DNA of 64,000 nucleotides from assembly GCA_002294405.1 (NCBI GenBank), contig DBFP01000055.1, positions 68,925 through 132,924 on the forward strand, given 5' to 3'. The first letter of the stretch is position 1; each line of letters opens with the position of its first letter. Source of the stretch: Anaerolineales bacterium UBA877 (GTDB taxonomy: Bacteria > Chloroflexota > Anaerolineae > Anaerolineales > Villigracilaceae). A model generated the notes under the pieces. The model was not told where the DNA came from, did not search any database, and saw only the letters and a list, made by a program, of their open reading frames with translations. Both the position numbers and the translations under genes were made by a program. This document shows positions 1-9,517 of this stretch, piece by piece.

Positions 1-30
1 TTGACCAGGGTAATCCATTTCCAGTGTTAT
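1..30 (+). promoter_or_regulatory. possible sigma70 promoter of the methyltransferase operon
   Basis: TTGACC at 1-6 and TGTTAT at 25-30 are separated by 18 bases and lie about 50 bases upstream of the corrinoid-protein start. The -35 is close to consensus and the -10 is mediocre. The window begins exactly here, so the operon may equally start upstream and this match may be chance. Confidence 0.3.
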
Positions 31-77
31 CCTGAATAATTATCATATTCGATTCATCACACCAAAAGGAGTATCTC

Positions 78-728
78 ATGAGTGAAGAATTATTTCAAAA
101 AATGGCACAAAGCGTCATTGATGGTGATTCAGATGCGGCGACAGCACTGGCAAATGCTGCCATTTCTAGCGGGATGGACCCATTGGAAGCCATAACCAAG
201 GGATTTGTAGTCGGGGTAAACCAGGTTGGCGAAAGTTTCGCCAATGGACAGGCTTTCCTGCCGGAATTGGTAATGGCTGGAGAAGCGATGAAGGCAGCAG
301 TCGCCACATTGGAACCAGAGATGCAGAAACGGGGAGTACAGCGCACCGTGCTTGGGAAGGTAGTGCTTGCCACAGTTGAAGGTGACATTCACGAAATTGG
401 AAAAACTTTGGTTGGGACGATGCTCTCAGCTTCCGGGTTCCAGGTATATGATTTGGGCGTGGATGTCCCTGCTGCAAAGATCATCTCCAAGGTCAAAGAA
501 GTCGATGCTGATCTGGTGGGTTTGAGTGCTTTATTAACCACCACGATGGTTAAACAAAAGGAAGTCATCGACGAATTGGATAAATTGGGCTTGCGAAAGA
601 AGGTCAAAGTTATGGTGGGAGGAGCGCCTGTGACCCGGGATTGGGTCCAAAAGATCGAAGCGGATGGATACTCCGAAGATGCAATCGGCGCGGTTGCCTT
701 AGCCAAACAATTGGTTGGATCCGCATAG
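78..728 (+). CDS. corrinoid (methyl-carrier) protein of a methyltransferase system, MtbC/MtgC type
   Basis: 216 aa, a normal length for the small corrinoid proteins that shuttle a methyl group between an MttB-type methyltransferase and a methyl-accepting methyltransferase in the cytoplasm. An N-terminal helical cap (about residues 1-90) precedes a B12-binding Rossmann domain. The base-off/His-on signature is complete: D103-x-H105-x-x-G108, then S150-x-L152 after 41 residues, then G181-G182 after 28. His105 should be the lower axial cobalt ligand. The start is supported by AAGGAG a few bases upstream. It is the first of a run of same-strand genes containing three MttB homologues and a methyltetrahydrofolate methyltransferase, which are its likely partners. 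The exact methyl donor cannot be read from the sequence. Confidence 0.95.
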   Translation: MSEELFQKMAQSVIDGDSDAATALANAAISSGMDPLEAITKGFVVGVNQVGESFANGQAFLPELVMAGEAMKAAVATLEPEMQKRGVQRTVLGKVVLATVEGDIHEIGKTLVGTMLSASGFQVYDLGVDVPAAKIISKVKEVDADLVGLSALLTTTMVKQKEVIDELDKLGLRKKVKVMVGGAPVTRDWVQKIEADGYSEDAIGAVALAKQLVGSA

Positions 729-746
729 CCGGTTACCGAGAATCCC

Positions 747-2198
747 ATGTCTAAAACGATTAAATCCATCTCCAATCCGAAACTCAGATTGGAGATATTG
801 ACACCCCTGGAAATAAAAAAGATCCATGATGCAACATTATGGATCATCGAAAAAGTCGGCGTTCGTTTCCCCTCAGAAAAGGCTCTTGAAATATGGTCCG
901 CAAATGGTGCCGTGGTTGAAAGGAATAAAATGATCGTGCGTGCCAAGGGGGAGCTTATCGAGAAGGCACTTAAAACCAGTCCCCCGTCATATCATCTGGC
1001 TGCACGCGATCCACTACAGGATTTACCCTTAGATGGCAACCATGTCTTCGTTGGCACGGATGGTTGTGGGGTTGAAGTAATTGATATTAAAACTGGTGTG
1101 CGCAGGACTTCCAACTTGCAGGATGTAAAAGATATTTCCCGGATTGCCGATGCCACCGAAGAAATTGCCTTCCATTGGGTGCCGGTATCAGCGCAGAATA
1201 TGCCGCCTGAGACTCGTGGGCTGCACGAGATTAAGGCAATTTGGGAAAACTCGACAAAGCATGTGCAAACCGAATCCATTTACAGCGAACGCGAAGCACA
1301 GGCTGCGATTGAAATGGCAGCCATGATTGTTGGAGGAAAAAACCAACTGCGACAACGCCCGGTCCTTTCCCTGATGCAATGCTCTGCACCCCCGCTTGGG
1401 CATGATGGCGGCAGTATTGAGGCTGCACTGGTGGCTGCAGAATACGGCCTTCCCACAGGTTTCATGACGATGGCTGCGAACCTTACCACCGGTCCTGCCA
1501 CCCTCGCGGGGAACCTGGCGGTTGGCAACGCCGAGGTAATTGCCGGAACTGCCCTCATCCAATTGGCTCATCCGGGCGCACCTGTTTTTTATGCCGCGGC
1601 ACAAACTTCTTCCGATTTGAGATCAGGAGCATACACTGGTGGAGGTCCTGAAGATTTTCTTTATGGTGCAGCAACCAACATTCTCTCTGATTTCTACAAT
1701 ATTCCCCTTTCGATGGGTTCATTTGCAACGGGCGCAAAAGAGCCAAACTGGCAGGCAGGGATTGAGAACAGCCTGTCCACGTTCATGGCGAGCGTCGTCA
1801 TGTCTGATATGCTGTTGGGAGTTGGATTCTTGCATGGCAGCCGCATCTGGTCGTATGCAGAGATGATGATGGATTGCGAAATATTCGACATCGTGCGCCA
1901 AATGATGAAAGGCATAATTGTGGATGATGAGGCATTAGCCCTTGATACCATCGCCGTTGTTGGTCCGGGAGGAAATTTCCTTTCCCAGAAGCATACTCTC
2001 AAACACATGCGGGACTTGTTCCTGCCGCAGTTCATGGATAGACGCCCATTCAGTGAATGGGAGACTAAAAAAGATGATGCCCGAGATTGGGCATTAGCCA
2101 AAGCTCTTATAAAATTAGAAACACACCAGCCTGATCCACTTGATGATGGCATCAAATCTGAAATGTCCAAGGTTATTTCATCATTGGAGAAACAATGA
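747..2198 (+). CDS. MttB-family corrinoid methyltransferase (non-pyrrolysine), copy 1
   Basis: 483 aa, the full length of the trimethylamine methyltransferase (MttB, COG5598) family, which transfers a methyl group from a quaternary or tertiary amine to a corrinoid protein. The reading frame has no internal TAG, so it belongs to the large non-pyrrolysine branch. Characterised members of that branch include MtgB (glycine betaine), MtpB (proline betaine), MtcB (carnitine) and MtyB (gamma-butyrobetaine). Glycine/alanine-rich barrel segments typical of the family are visible, such as the stretch ending AHPGAPVFY near residue 280. It starts 18 bases after the corrinoid gene and overlaps the next MttB gene by four bases (ATGA), so the three are surely co-translated. 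The family call is firm; the substrate is unknown. Confidence 0.92.
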   Translation: MSKTIKSISNPKLRLEILTPLEIKKIHDATLWIIEKVGVRFPSEKALEIWSANGAVVERNKMIVRAKGELIEKALKTSPPSYHLAARDPLQDLPLDGNHVFVGTDGCGVEVIDIKTGVRRTSNLQDVKDISRIADATEEIAFHWVPVSAQNMPPETRGLHEIKAIWENSTKHVQTESIYSEREAQAAIEMAAMIVGGKNQLRQRPVLSLMQCSAPPLGHDGGSIEAALVAAEYGLPTGFMTMAANLTTGPATLAGNLAVGNAEVIAGTALIQLAHPGAPVFYAAAQTSSDLRSGAYTGGGPEDFLYGAATNILSDFYNIPLSMGSFATGAKEPNWQAGIENSLSTFMASVVMSDMLLGVGFLHGSRIWSYAEMMMDCEIFDIVRQMMKGIIVDDEALALDTIAVVGPGGNFLSQKHTLKHMRDLFLPQFMDRRPFSEWETKKDDARDWALAKALIKLETHQPDPLDDGIKSEMSKVISSLEKQ

Positions 2199-3655
2199 CT
2201 GCACTGCAACCAAAGCTTGAGCTCTTGACCTATGATTTAATCGCCCGCATCCTGGATGAAGCTTTCCAGTTAATGAGAACCCCGGGAATAAAAATTCAAT
2301 CACCCGAAGCACGTGATCTGCTGCAACAGGCGGGGGCGACAGTTGATGGGGATGTGATCGCCATTCCAGAAAGTATAGTTCGTAAGTCATTGGATACTGT
2401 CCCAGAGAAGTTTGATCTATATGACAGGCAAGGAAATCCAAAAATTCATTATGGCGGGGATTTTGTCCATTTTGATCCTGGGTCATCCGGGGTTCACGTG
2501 TTAGATCCAGAAACACTTGAGCACAAGCCTTCTTTTACTCAAGACTTGGTGCGTTTGGTCAAAATCGTCGAATTGCTTCCGCAATATGATGCGCAATCAA
2601 CTGCCATTGTATGCAATGAAGTTCCCAAAGCAATAGGTGACCTGTACCGCCTGTACATTGTCCTTTTGTATTCAAAAAAGCCGATTGTGACCGGGTCTTT
2701 TTCTCTGCAAACGCTCGGGACGATGATTGATATGCTGGCAATTTTTTCCGGTGATCGCCAGAAACTGGCAAATAAGCCTCAAGCCATTTTCGATGTTTGC
2801 CCTTCCCCCCCGCTCATCTGGAGTGAATTTGGAGCCGGAAATCTTATCGAGTTGGCCAGGGCGCGTATCCCAGCGCAACTTATCTCCATGCCACTCGCCG
2901 GTGCAGCTGCTCCAGTAACCCTTCTCGGTTCAGTCGTTCAACATGCTGCTGAGAGCTTAAGCGGGATTGCCATCCATCAACTTGCCAATCCAGGGGCTCC
3001 CATCGTTTGGGGCGGAGCGCCGGCGATTTTCGATATGCGCCGTGGCACAACACCGATGGGTGCCATCGAGACTGCCATGATTGATGTTGCGTATGCACAG
3101 GTGGGGAAGTCATTAAATCTGCCAACCCATGCGTATCTGGGTGCTTCCGATTCTAAAGTAGTGGACGCCCAGGCGGGACTGGAAAGCGGCATTACGTCAT
3201 TATTGGGAGCCCTCGCTGGAATTAACATGATTTCGGGAGCAGGGATGTTGGATTTCCTGGCCTGCCAAAGCCTGGAAAAATTGGTGATAGATGCAGAAGG
3301 GATTGCCATGGCAAAGCGGTTACTTGCTGGCATTGAGGTCCGCACCGAGACGCTGGCAACTGGGTTATTTGAAGGAATTAATTTTAAAGGAGATTTCCTC
3401 AAGAAGAAGGTCACCCGCGAGTTATTCTCCAAAGAACAAATATTGCCATCAGCAGTGATAGACAGGGAATCCCATCGCGGTTGGCAGGCGGCTGGAAGTC
3501 TCGATACATTTGATCGGGCCAAGATACGGACACGTGAACTTCTCAACGCGTACACACGACCAAGGTATCCTGCTGATCAAGAAGGCGCTTTATTGTCAAT
3601 CGTTCAAAACCTTGCTCATCACGCAGGGATGGATACCTTGCCACAATTGGAATGA
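2195..3655 (+). CDS. MttB-family corrinoid methyltransferase (non-pyrrolysine), copy 2
   Basis: 486 aa, full length for the MttB family and without an in-frame amber codon. The family repeat around ANPGAPIVWGGAPA aligns by eye with AHPGAPVFYAAAQ in copy 1. Apart from such core positions the two proteins look clearly diverged, which suggests different substrates or a functional pair rather than a recent duplication. The ATG lies in the four-base overlap with copy 1 and has its own GGAG five bases upstream. It is followed by a possible terminator and a promoter for the transporter genes. The likely role is methyl transfer from an N-methylated compound to the corrinoid protein encoded at 78-728. 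Confidence 0.92.
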   Translation: MTALQPKLELLTYDLIARILDEAFQLMRTPGIKIQSPEARDLLQQAGATVDGDVIAIPESIVRKSLDTVPEKFDLYDRQGNPKIHYGGDFVHFDPGSSGVHVLDPETLEHKPSFTQDLVRLVKIVELLPQYDAQSTAIVCNEVPKAIGDLYRLYIVLLYSKKPIVTGSFSLQTLGTMIDMLAIFSGDRQKLANKPQAIFDVCPSPPLIWSEFGAGNLIELARARIPAQLISMPLAGAAAPVTLLGSVVQHAAESLSGIAIHQLANPGAPIVWGGAPAIFDMRRGTTPMGAIETAMIDVAYAQVGKSLNLPTHAYLGASDSKVVDAQAGLESGITSLLGALAGINMISGAGMLDFLACQSLEKLVIDAEGIAMAKRLLAGIEVRTETLATGLFEGINFKGDFLKKKVTRELFSKEQILPSAVIDRESHRGWQAAGSLDTFDRAKIRTRELLNAYTRPRYPADQEGALLSIVQNLAHHAGMDTLPQLE

Positions 3656-3705
3656 AGATCTTGCACCGTTAGGACGAAAGGCAGTTGTTTATAAGATCTT
3701 TTTTT
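3655..3705 (+). terminator. possible intra-operon terminator/attenuator after the second MttB gene
   Basis: Two AAGATCTT arms (3655-3662 and 3693-3700) flank a 30-base loop, and the second runs into seven Ts. AAGATCTT is itself palindromic, so the long-range pairing is only one option. It overlaps the MttB stop codon and the downstream promoter. It could reduce read-through into the transporter genes. Confidence 0.4.
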
Positions 3706-3713
3706 GCTAATAT
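3685..3713 (+). promoter_or_regulatory. candidate sigma70 promoter for the peptide transporter genes
   Basis: TTGTTT (3685-3690), a 17-base spacer and TAATAT (3708-3713) give a reasonable promoter. Predicted transcription starts near 3720, about 34 bases before the binding-protein ATG and its AAGGAGG. The spacer includes the T-tract of the hairpin at 3655-3705, so termination and initiation signals are interleaved here. Confidence 0.5.
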
Positions 3714-3753
3714 ATAAATGTTGATGGCTTATTTCAAATCCAAGGAGGAAGGA

Positions 3754-5472
3754 ATGACAAAGAAGTCAGCATTGTATGTATTTATTGTTCTACTGGCAGT
3801 GACCAGTTTGGTACTGAGTGGGTGTGGGGGGAAAACACCTTCTCAAACAGGGACGCCCAACACCCCTGGCGCCCCCAATACTCCCCCAGCTACGCAAACC
3901 GCTGTTCCCGAGAAAAAAGTCGTTACGCTCATCTATACCCAGGAATTCGATACGCTCAGCCCACTTTATACCGACATGTGGTTTTCCTGGACTACCTGGC
4001 AGTTGTATCTGGCCTGGGCATGGGAATTCGATGAGAACAACGCGGCCCACCCCCGGCTTGTGACCGAAATTCCCAGCTCAGCAAATGGGGGCATCAATTC
4101 CGATGGCACTGTCATTACCATGCACTTGCGTGATGATATCAAGTGGTCGGATGATGAACCCATAACCGCAGACGATTTTGTTTTTACCTGGGAGATGGCG
4201 ACCAGCTCGAAGAACGCAGTGACAACCGCATACCCCTATGATCAGATCTCAAGTGTAACCGCCCCAGATCCGAAAACGGTTTTGGTCACATTCACCTCTC
4301 CATTTGCCCCCTGGTTGGCGACCCTCTGGCATGGAATCTTACCCGCACATATCCTTCGTCCAATCTATGACTCCGAAGGAACGATCGATAATGCTGAGTG
4401 GCTGAAGCATCCAACCGTTGGCTGCGGCCCATACCTTTTAGATGAATGGCAATCGGGAAGTTTTGCCCGCTTCGTTCGCAACTCGAATTACTGGGGTACT
4501 CCTCCCAAGATTGATGAAATCTTTATTCGCTTTGTACCTGATGATGCCTCCCAAGTGGCAGCCATGCAGGCTGGTGATGCTGATATCGGAACTTTCGTTC
4601 CATACAGCGATGTGCCAAAATTGGAACAATCAGGCATCAAGATCATGACCGAGCCATCAGGTTATAACGAAGGATTGTTCTTCCTGGTGGATTCCAATGG
4701 AAAGTTGGGCAACCCGGGGTTGCGTGATATCAATGTACGCAAAGCGATCGCCATGGCGATCGACCGGGAAAGTGTAACCAGAGACCTGCTCCTCGGCTTG
4801 ACCAAGGTTCCAGCTTCGTTCTGGGATGCCCTTCCGTACTACAACAATCCACCACTGAGCAACTATCTATATGATCCCGCTGCAGCCAAAGCGCTGCTTG
4901 ATCAAGCTGGCTGGGTGGACAGCAATGGCGATGGCACGCGCGACAAGGACGGCGTGGAATTGGTGCTTACCTACTCGACGACCATTCGTGATATTCGCCA
5001 AGAAGCACAGGCTGTGTTCCAACAGCAATTGGCCGCGGTGGGAATCAAAGTTGATATCCAGAGTGTTGATAGTGATGTCTACTTCGCCACTTATGGGGAA
5101 GGAGGCCCGGCAGCAACCGGTAAAATTGATATCATGGAATGGTCGGATGGACCCCTGTGGCCAGACCCAGATATTTACTACTGGAAATGCAATGAGATCC
5201 CCACCGCTGATTATCCAACCGGTTCGAACTGGTTCTACACATGTGATCCGGAATTGGATGCTCTAATCACTTTACAATCCACGCAAGTGGATGCAACTGC
5301 GAGACAAGAGACGATCTCGAAAATCAACCAACTATTTCACGACAAGGTATATTGGCTTGGGCTCTGGCAGGACCCGGATGTTTGGGCTGTCGGCCCGCGA
5401 TTGACAGGAGTCAAATTCTCAGGTGTCACTCCGCTTTTCAATATTGCGGATTGGGATATAACCACACCTTAA
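3754..5472 (+). CDS. cluster-5 (SBP_bac_5) ABC transporter substrate-binding lipoprotein, peptide type
   Basis: About 572 aa from the chosen start, which has AAGGAGG at 3742-3748; an in-frame upstream ATG at 3718 lacks such a site. The N-terminus is a lipoprotein signal: a basic start, a hydrophobic stretch and the lipobox L-S-G-C with lipidated Cys24, followed by a Pro/Thr/Gly-rich tether. The mature part has family-5 hallmarks: a LRDDIKWSDDEPITADDFVF-like segment, a VGCGPYLLDEW region and an NVRKAIAMAIDRE motif. It should capture peptides or related solutes outside the membrane and deliver them to the two permeases encoded next. Its place among MttB-type demethylases suggests an N-methylated ligand, which is inference only. 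Confidence 0.93.
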   Translation: MTKKSALYVFIVLLAVTSLVLSGCGGKTPSQTGTPNTPGAPNTPPATQTAVPEKKVVTLIYTQEFDTLSPLYTDMWFSWTTWQLYLAWAWEFDENNAAHPRLVTEIPSSANGGINSDGTVITMHLRDDIKWSDDEPITADDFVFTWEMATSSKNAVTTAYPYDQISSVTAPDPKTVLVTFTSPFAPWLATLWHGILPAHILRPIYDSEGTIDNAEWLKHPTVGCGPYLLDEWQSGSFARFVRNSNYWGTPPKIDEIFIRFVPDDASQVAAMQAGDADIGTFVPYSDVPKLEQSGIKIMTEPSGYNEGLFFLVDSNGKLGNPGLRDINVRKAIAMAIDRESVTRDLLLGLTKVPASFWDALPYYNNPPLSNYLYDPAAAKALLDQAGWVDSNGDGTRDKDGVELVLTYSTTIRDIRQEAQAVFQQQLAAVGIKVDIQSVDSDVYFATYGEGGPAATGKIDIMEWSDGPLWPDPDIYYWKCNEIPTADYPTGSNWFYTCDPELDALITLQSTQVDATARQETISKINQLFHDKVYWLGLWQDPDVWAVGPRLTGVKFSGVTPLFNIADWDITTP

Positions 5473-5526
5473 ATTTTCCTGACTGGTGGAGGCGCAGAGC
5501 CAGTGCGTCTCCACCAGGAGATTCTT

Positions 5527-6561
5527 TTGACCCGATATATCCTCCGCCGGATTTTGCAAGGCATTCCGCTGTTATTGATCATCAGCTTTGTTCTTTTTAT
5601 CCTGATGATGAACATGGGTGACCCTGTTGCCACCATGGGTGGACGACGTGTCACGCGTTCAGCGGACTACCAGCGACTAAAGCGCCAGTTGGGGTTGGAT
5701 AAGCCCATCGTAGTGCAGTATATCTACTGGCTTATCGGAAACGACTGGACGAAAGTGGACATGGACGGAGACGGGGTCGCAGAAACCCCCGGGATCCGGC
5801 ACGGTGTCTTGCGGGGAGATTTTGGTACCTCCCTTGTCAACCGTGGCACGGCAGTGTTGCAGGTGATCGGTGAGCGCATCCCGAACACCCTGATCTTGAT
5901 GCTCGCCTCAGAGGCTGTTGTCATTTTAGGCGCATTGTTGGTCGGTGTATATTCCGCATTGCGGCAATATTCATTTCTGGACCATGCCGTCACGGCATTA
6001 TCCTTCATCGGCTATTCCATGCCAATCTTTTTCATTGCCTTACTATCCATGTTTGTATTCGGTGTGATGTTCAAACGCTGGGGATTACCGTTCTTACCCA
6101 CAGTGGGGATGTTTGACCCACAGGTAGGCAGCTCAGTCTGGCAAGTGATCTATCACATGATTCTTCCCGTGGTGAGCATGTCGGTGGTCAGCCTTGCTTC
6201 GTATAGCCGATACATAAGGTCAACCATGCTGGAAGTGATGAACCAGGACTACATTCGTACTGCAAAGTCCAAGGGATTAACTCGTCATACAGTGGTCTAT
6301 ATCCATGCCTTAAAGAACGCCTCCCTCCCGATAGCCACAGTAATCGGCCTTGATTTACCCTTCCTCCTGGGGGGAGCTGTGATAACCGAGCGGATTTTTG
6401 CCTGGCCCGGGATGGGACGTTTATTCCTCGATCACGTCTCGCGCGCGGACACACCTGTGGTCATGGGGATCCTAATGCTTGTGGCAGTTGCGGTAGTGGT
6501 TTTCCAGATCATCACAGATGTAATCTATGCCTGGCTGGATCCCCGTATCCGTTACGATTGA
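5527..6561 (+). CDS. peptide ABC transporter permease, DppB type
   Basis: About 344 aa. I place the start at TTG 5527 because AGGAG sits six bases upstream and the protein then begins M-T-R-Y-I-L-R-R, as DppB-type permeases usually do; a GTG at 5503 is the alternative. It shows an N-terminal membrane helix, a large periplasmic segment, then a run of hydrophobic segments. The EAA-type loop (VMNQDYIRTAKSKGL) should contact the ATPases. It follows the binding protein by about 50 bases and is followed closely by the second permease. It is an inner-membrane component of a heterodimeric peptide-type channel. Confidence 0.93.
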   Translation: MTRYILRRILQGIPLLLIISFVLFILMMNMGDPVATMGGRRVTRSADYQRLKRQLGLDKPIVVQYIYWLIGNDWTKVDMDGDGVAETPGIRHGVLRGDFGTSLVNRGTAVLQVIGERIPNTLILMLASEAVVILGALLVGVYSALRQYSFLDHAVTALSFIGYSMPIFFIALLSMFVFGVMFKRWGLPFLPTVGMFDPQVGSSVWQVIYHMILPVVSMSVVSLASYSRYIRSTMLEVMNQDYIRTAKSKGLTRHTVVYIHALKNASLPIATVIGLDLPFLLGGAVITERIFAWPGMGRLFLDHVSRADTPVVMGILMLVAVAVVVFQIITDVIYAWLDPRIRYD

Positions 6562-6577
6562 CCCGGGCTTGTATAAC

Positions 6578-7525
6578 ATGGAACCATCTACATCGATTAT
6601 TCCTTCGCTTACCCCGGATGACCTGGAAACCCCTCCCCTTGGGTTAGGTCAACTTGCCTGGCGGCGCTTCCGTCGGCACAGGCCGGCCATCTTTGGAGTA
6701 ATCGTGCTGCTGCTGCTTTTCCTTTATGCATTCAGCGGAGGCTTCTTTGTTACAGAAAAATACGCCAATTTTACCGATACCTCCCGCCGCCTGCTCTCCC
6801 CTTCGGCAGCGCACCCATTTGGGACCGATACGATCGGTCGTGATGTGCTGGCACGTTCCATTTATGGCGGGCAAATCTCACTGCTCATCGGTTTAACGGC
6901 AGTTACTGTTGAGACGATTTTGGGTATCCTGGTTGGAGCGTTGGCAGGATATTATGGCGGTGTGATTGACAGCGTTTTGATGCGCATCACAGAGGCCATG
7001 TTGAACATTCCCGAGATCTTTCTGCTCATAGTCATGGCTAAATTTTTTGGCGGGAAGATCCCAGAAGTCGATATTCTCGGGCGTTCCTACAGCGGAAGCG
7101 TGGTCGTCATCGTGGTCATTATTGGTCTGACTTCATGGATGTATCTGGCACGCATCGTCCGTGCTGAGTTCCTCTCCTTGAAAGAAAATGAGTTTGTGTT
7201 GGCGGCACGTGCGACAGGCACGAAGAATCTTGATATCATTTTTCGCCATATTCTGCCAAACAGTATTGCCCCAATCATTGTATCTGCCACCCTCGGTGTA
7301 GCCAACGCAATCTTGGCTGAAGCGTATATCAGCTTCCTGGGACTGGGTGTACAGCCACCTACCGCGACATGGGGCAATATGTTAGATGGAGCAAATAACT
7401 ATCTCGACACTGCCCCCTGGCTTTGGTTTTTCCCGGGTCTGCTTATCCTCCTGACCGTATTGAGCATCAACTTCCTGGGTGATGGCTTGCGGGATGCTCT
7501 TGACCCTCGTAGTCGTGCAGTGTAA
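6578..7525 (+). CDS. peptide ABC transporter permease, DppC type
   Basis: About 315 aa from the ATG at 6578; the frame is open further upstream but would overlap the preceding permease. After an N-terminal tail there is a membrane helix, then the conserved HPFGTDTIGRDVLARSIYG segment of the OppC/DppC family, and an EAA loop (KENEFVLAARATGTKN) that docks on the ATPase. With the DppB-type protein it forms the membrane channel. There is no clear Shine-Dalgarno, and translation may be coupled to the upstream gene that ends 16 bases before. Confidence 0.93.
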   Translation: MEPSTSIIPSLTPDDLETPPLGLGQLAWRRFRRHRPAIFGVIVLLLLFLYAFSGGFFVTEKYANFTDTSRRLLSPSAAHPFGTDTIGRDVLARSIYGGQISLLIGLTAVTVETILGILVGALAGYYGGVIDSVLMRITEAMLNIPEIFLLIVMAKFFGGKIPEVDILGRSYSGSVVVIVVIIGLTSWMYLARIVRAEFLSLKENEFVLAARATGTKNLDIIFRHILPNSIAPIIVSATLGVANAILAEAYISFLGLGVQPPTATWGNMLDGANNYLDTAPWLWFFPGLLILLTVLSINFLGDGLRDALDPRSRAV

Positions 7526-7530
7526 TCGCC

Positions 7531-8526
7531 ATGCCAATCTTGCTGGAAGTCACCGACCTCATGACCCGGTTTCACACCGCTGAAGGAACTGTCTATGCGG
7601 TTAACGGAGTTTCATTCTCAATCGAGGAGGGGGAGACGGTTGCAGTCGTCGGCGAAAGTGGTTGCGGAAAATCCGTCACCATGATGTCGGTCCTTAGGCT
7701 GATTCCCATTCCACCAGGTGAAATTGCCGGCGGCACGGCGTGTTATCGCGGTGTGGACCTGTTCAAAAAAACCGAAGCTGAAATGGAACTGGTGCGCGGC
7801 AAGGAAATCGCAATGGTATTCCAGGACCCGATGACCTCCTTGAATCCGGTCTTAACCATCGGGAGGCAAATCACTGAGACGCTGATCCGCCATGAATTTT
7901 TGGAGAAAAAGGATGCTGAACTCAAGGCGATTAATCTTCTCGAAAAGGTGGGCATCCCGGAACCTATCCGCCGCTTGGGGGACTACCCGCACCAGTTCTC
8001 GGGAGGAATGCGACAGCGTGTCATGATCGCCATGGCATTGGCCTGCACTCCGAGCCTACTTATTGCTGATGAGCCTACCACAGCACTGGATGTGACAATC
8101 CAGGCACAAATCATGGAACTGGTTCTATCGCTGCGCGACCAACTACATATGGCTGTCATCTGGATCACGCACGATTTGGGTGTAGTTGCGGGACTTGCCA
8201 GGCGTGTGCTGGTCATGTATGCCGGGTATATTGTTGAAGAAGCCGATGTGGAGGATCTATATTCCAAACCGCGTCATCCATATACGCTGGCTTTGCTTCA
8301 GGCGTTGCCTCGCGTCGATCGCCGACGGGATGCACATGATCATCGCCTTAAATCCATACCCGGTTCGCCTCCCAGCCTGCTGATGGAACCACATGGATGC
8401 CCATTTGTTATACGCTGCGAGTATGCCGAGGATAGATGCAAAACGGAAAACCCACCCTTGAGGACAATTGGGATGAACCATCGCATCGCTTGCTGGGTGG
8501 ATATTGATGAAGAGACTTCCAGATGA
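7531..8526 (+). CDS. peptide ABC transporter ATP-binding protein, DppD type
   Basis: 331 aa. Walker A is GESGCGKS at residues 41-48, the signature is FSGGMRQR, Walker B ends in [12 protein letters not shown], and the switch histidine is in WITHDLG. The C-terminal oligopeptide-transporter extension carries several cysteines ([18 protein letters not shown]), as in OppD/DppD proteins, where such cysteines can ligate a metal or Fe-S centre. It starts five bases after the DppC-type permease and overlaps the next ATPase by four bases. It should power import together with the DppF-type subunit. Confidence 0.95.
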   Translation: MPILLEVTDLMTRFHTAEGTVYAVNGVSFSIEEGETVAVVGESGCGKSVTMMSVLRLIPIPPGEIAGGTACYRGVDLFKKTEAEMELVRGKEIAMVFQDPMTSLNPVLTIGRQITETLIRHEFLEKKDAELKAINLLEKVGIPEPIRRLGDYPHQFSGGMRQRVMIAMALACTPSLLIADEPTTALDVTIQAQIMELVLSLRDQLHMAVIWITHDLGVVAGLARRVLVMYAGYIVEEADVEDLYSKPRHPYTLALLQALPRVDRRRDAHDHRLKSIPGSPPSLLMEPHGCPFVIRCEYAEDRCKTENPPLRTIGMNHRIACWVDIDEETSR

Positions 8527-9503
8527 GCGAACAAACTCCCATCGTTGTCGTGAAAAACCTAGTCAAGCATTTCCCCGTAACGCGAGGAATTGTGTTTCAG
8601 CATAAAATCGGTGCGGTTCGCGCCGTGGATGGTATCTCTTTAACCATCGGAGAAGGTGAAACGCTCGGCTTGGTGGGGGAATCGGGTTGCGGAAAGACTA
8701 CCGCGGGGCGGACCCTTCTCGGGCTTTATGTTGCCACTTCGGGGGAAGTTATCATTGACGGACATAACGTACGCAAGGCGCATGGGGATGAAATGCTACT
8801 CATCCGGCGTACTGCTCAGATAATTTTTCAAGATCCATATGCCTCACTCAATCCCCGCTGGACGGTCAATGCCATAGTCAGTGAACCAATGCGCGTACAC
8901 CACCTGTTAAGTGGCTCAGAACGGACGGAACGAGTTGTAGAGCTGATGCATTTGGTGGGACTAAGCGGACGGCTGGTCAACAGATTCCCACACGAATTTT
9001 CTGGTGGACAACGTCAGCGCATTGGAATTGCCCGCGCCCTGGCATCCAATCCCAAGTTCATCGTCTGCGACGAACCGATTTCCGCGTTGGATGTCTCCAT
9101 CCAGGCACAGGTGGTCAACCTGCTGGAAGATCTGCAAGACCAATTCAGACTGACCTACCTATTTATTGCGCATGACCTGAGTATGGTACGCCATATCTGC
9201 GATCGGGTGGCGGTAATGTACCTGGGGATTATTGTTGAACTGGGTGAACGTAATGAACTATATGAGCACCCGCTACACCCATATACGACTGCTCTTCTAT
9301 CCGCTGTTCCGATCCCGGATCCGATGAAAGACCGGCTGCGCAAACGGATCATCCTTCCGGGAGATGTTCCCAGTCCCATTGACCCACCATCAGGCTGCCG
9401 TTTCCACCCTCGTTGCCCGATTGCTGATGAGAATTGCAGCCGAGTGGTCCCAGAGTGGCGTCTCGCAGCACCATCCCATTGGGTTGCTTGCCATAAAGTT
9501 TGA
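8523..9503 (+). CDS. peptide ABC transporter ATP-binding protein, DppF type
   Basis: 326 aa. Walker A is GESGCGKT at residues 52-59, the signature is FSGGQRQR, Walker B is [12 protein letters not shown], and the H-loop is FIAHDLS. The C-terminus has the family tail with [13 protein letters not shown]. The ATGA overlap with the DppD-type gene implies translational coupling and equal dosage, as expected for the two ATPase subunits of an Opp/Dpp importer. All five subunits of the transporter are therefore present and intact between 3754 and 9503. Confidence 0.95.
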   Translation: MSEQTPIVVVKNLVKHFPVTRGIVFQHKIGAVRAVDGISLTIGEGETLGLVGESGCGKTTAGRTLLGLYVATSGEVIIDGHNVRKAHGDEMLLIRRTAQIIFQDPYASLNPRWTVNAIVSEPMRVHHLLSGSERTERVVELMHLVGLSGRLVNRFPHEFSGGQRQRIGIARALASNPKFIVCDEPISALDVSIQAQVVNLLEDLQDQFRLTYLFIAHDLSMVRHICDRVAVMYLGIIVELGERNELYEHPLHPYTTALLSAVPIPDPMKDRLRKRIILPGDVPSPIDPPSGCRFHPRCPIADENCSRVVPEWRLAAPSHWVACHKV

Positions 9504-9517
9504 TAGAATGGATAGCC

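Noticed and set aside
389..946. Minus-strand open frame of 185 aa opposite the corrinoid and MttB genes
   Set aside because: It lies antisense to two firmly identified genes and has no recognisable domain, so it is a shadow frame.
3754..9503. Nickel/cobalamin or quaternary-amine (OpuA-type) transporter
   Set aside because: The subunits are of the cluster-5 Opp/Dpp class with two ATPases and two permeases; nothing points specifically to nickel, and betaine OpuA systems have another make-up.
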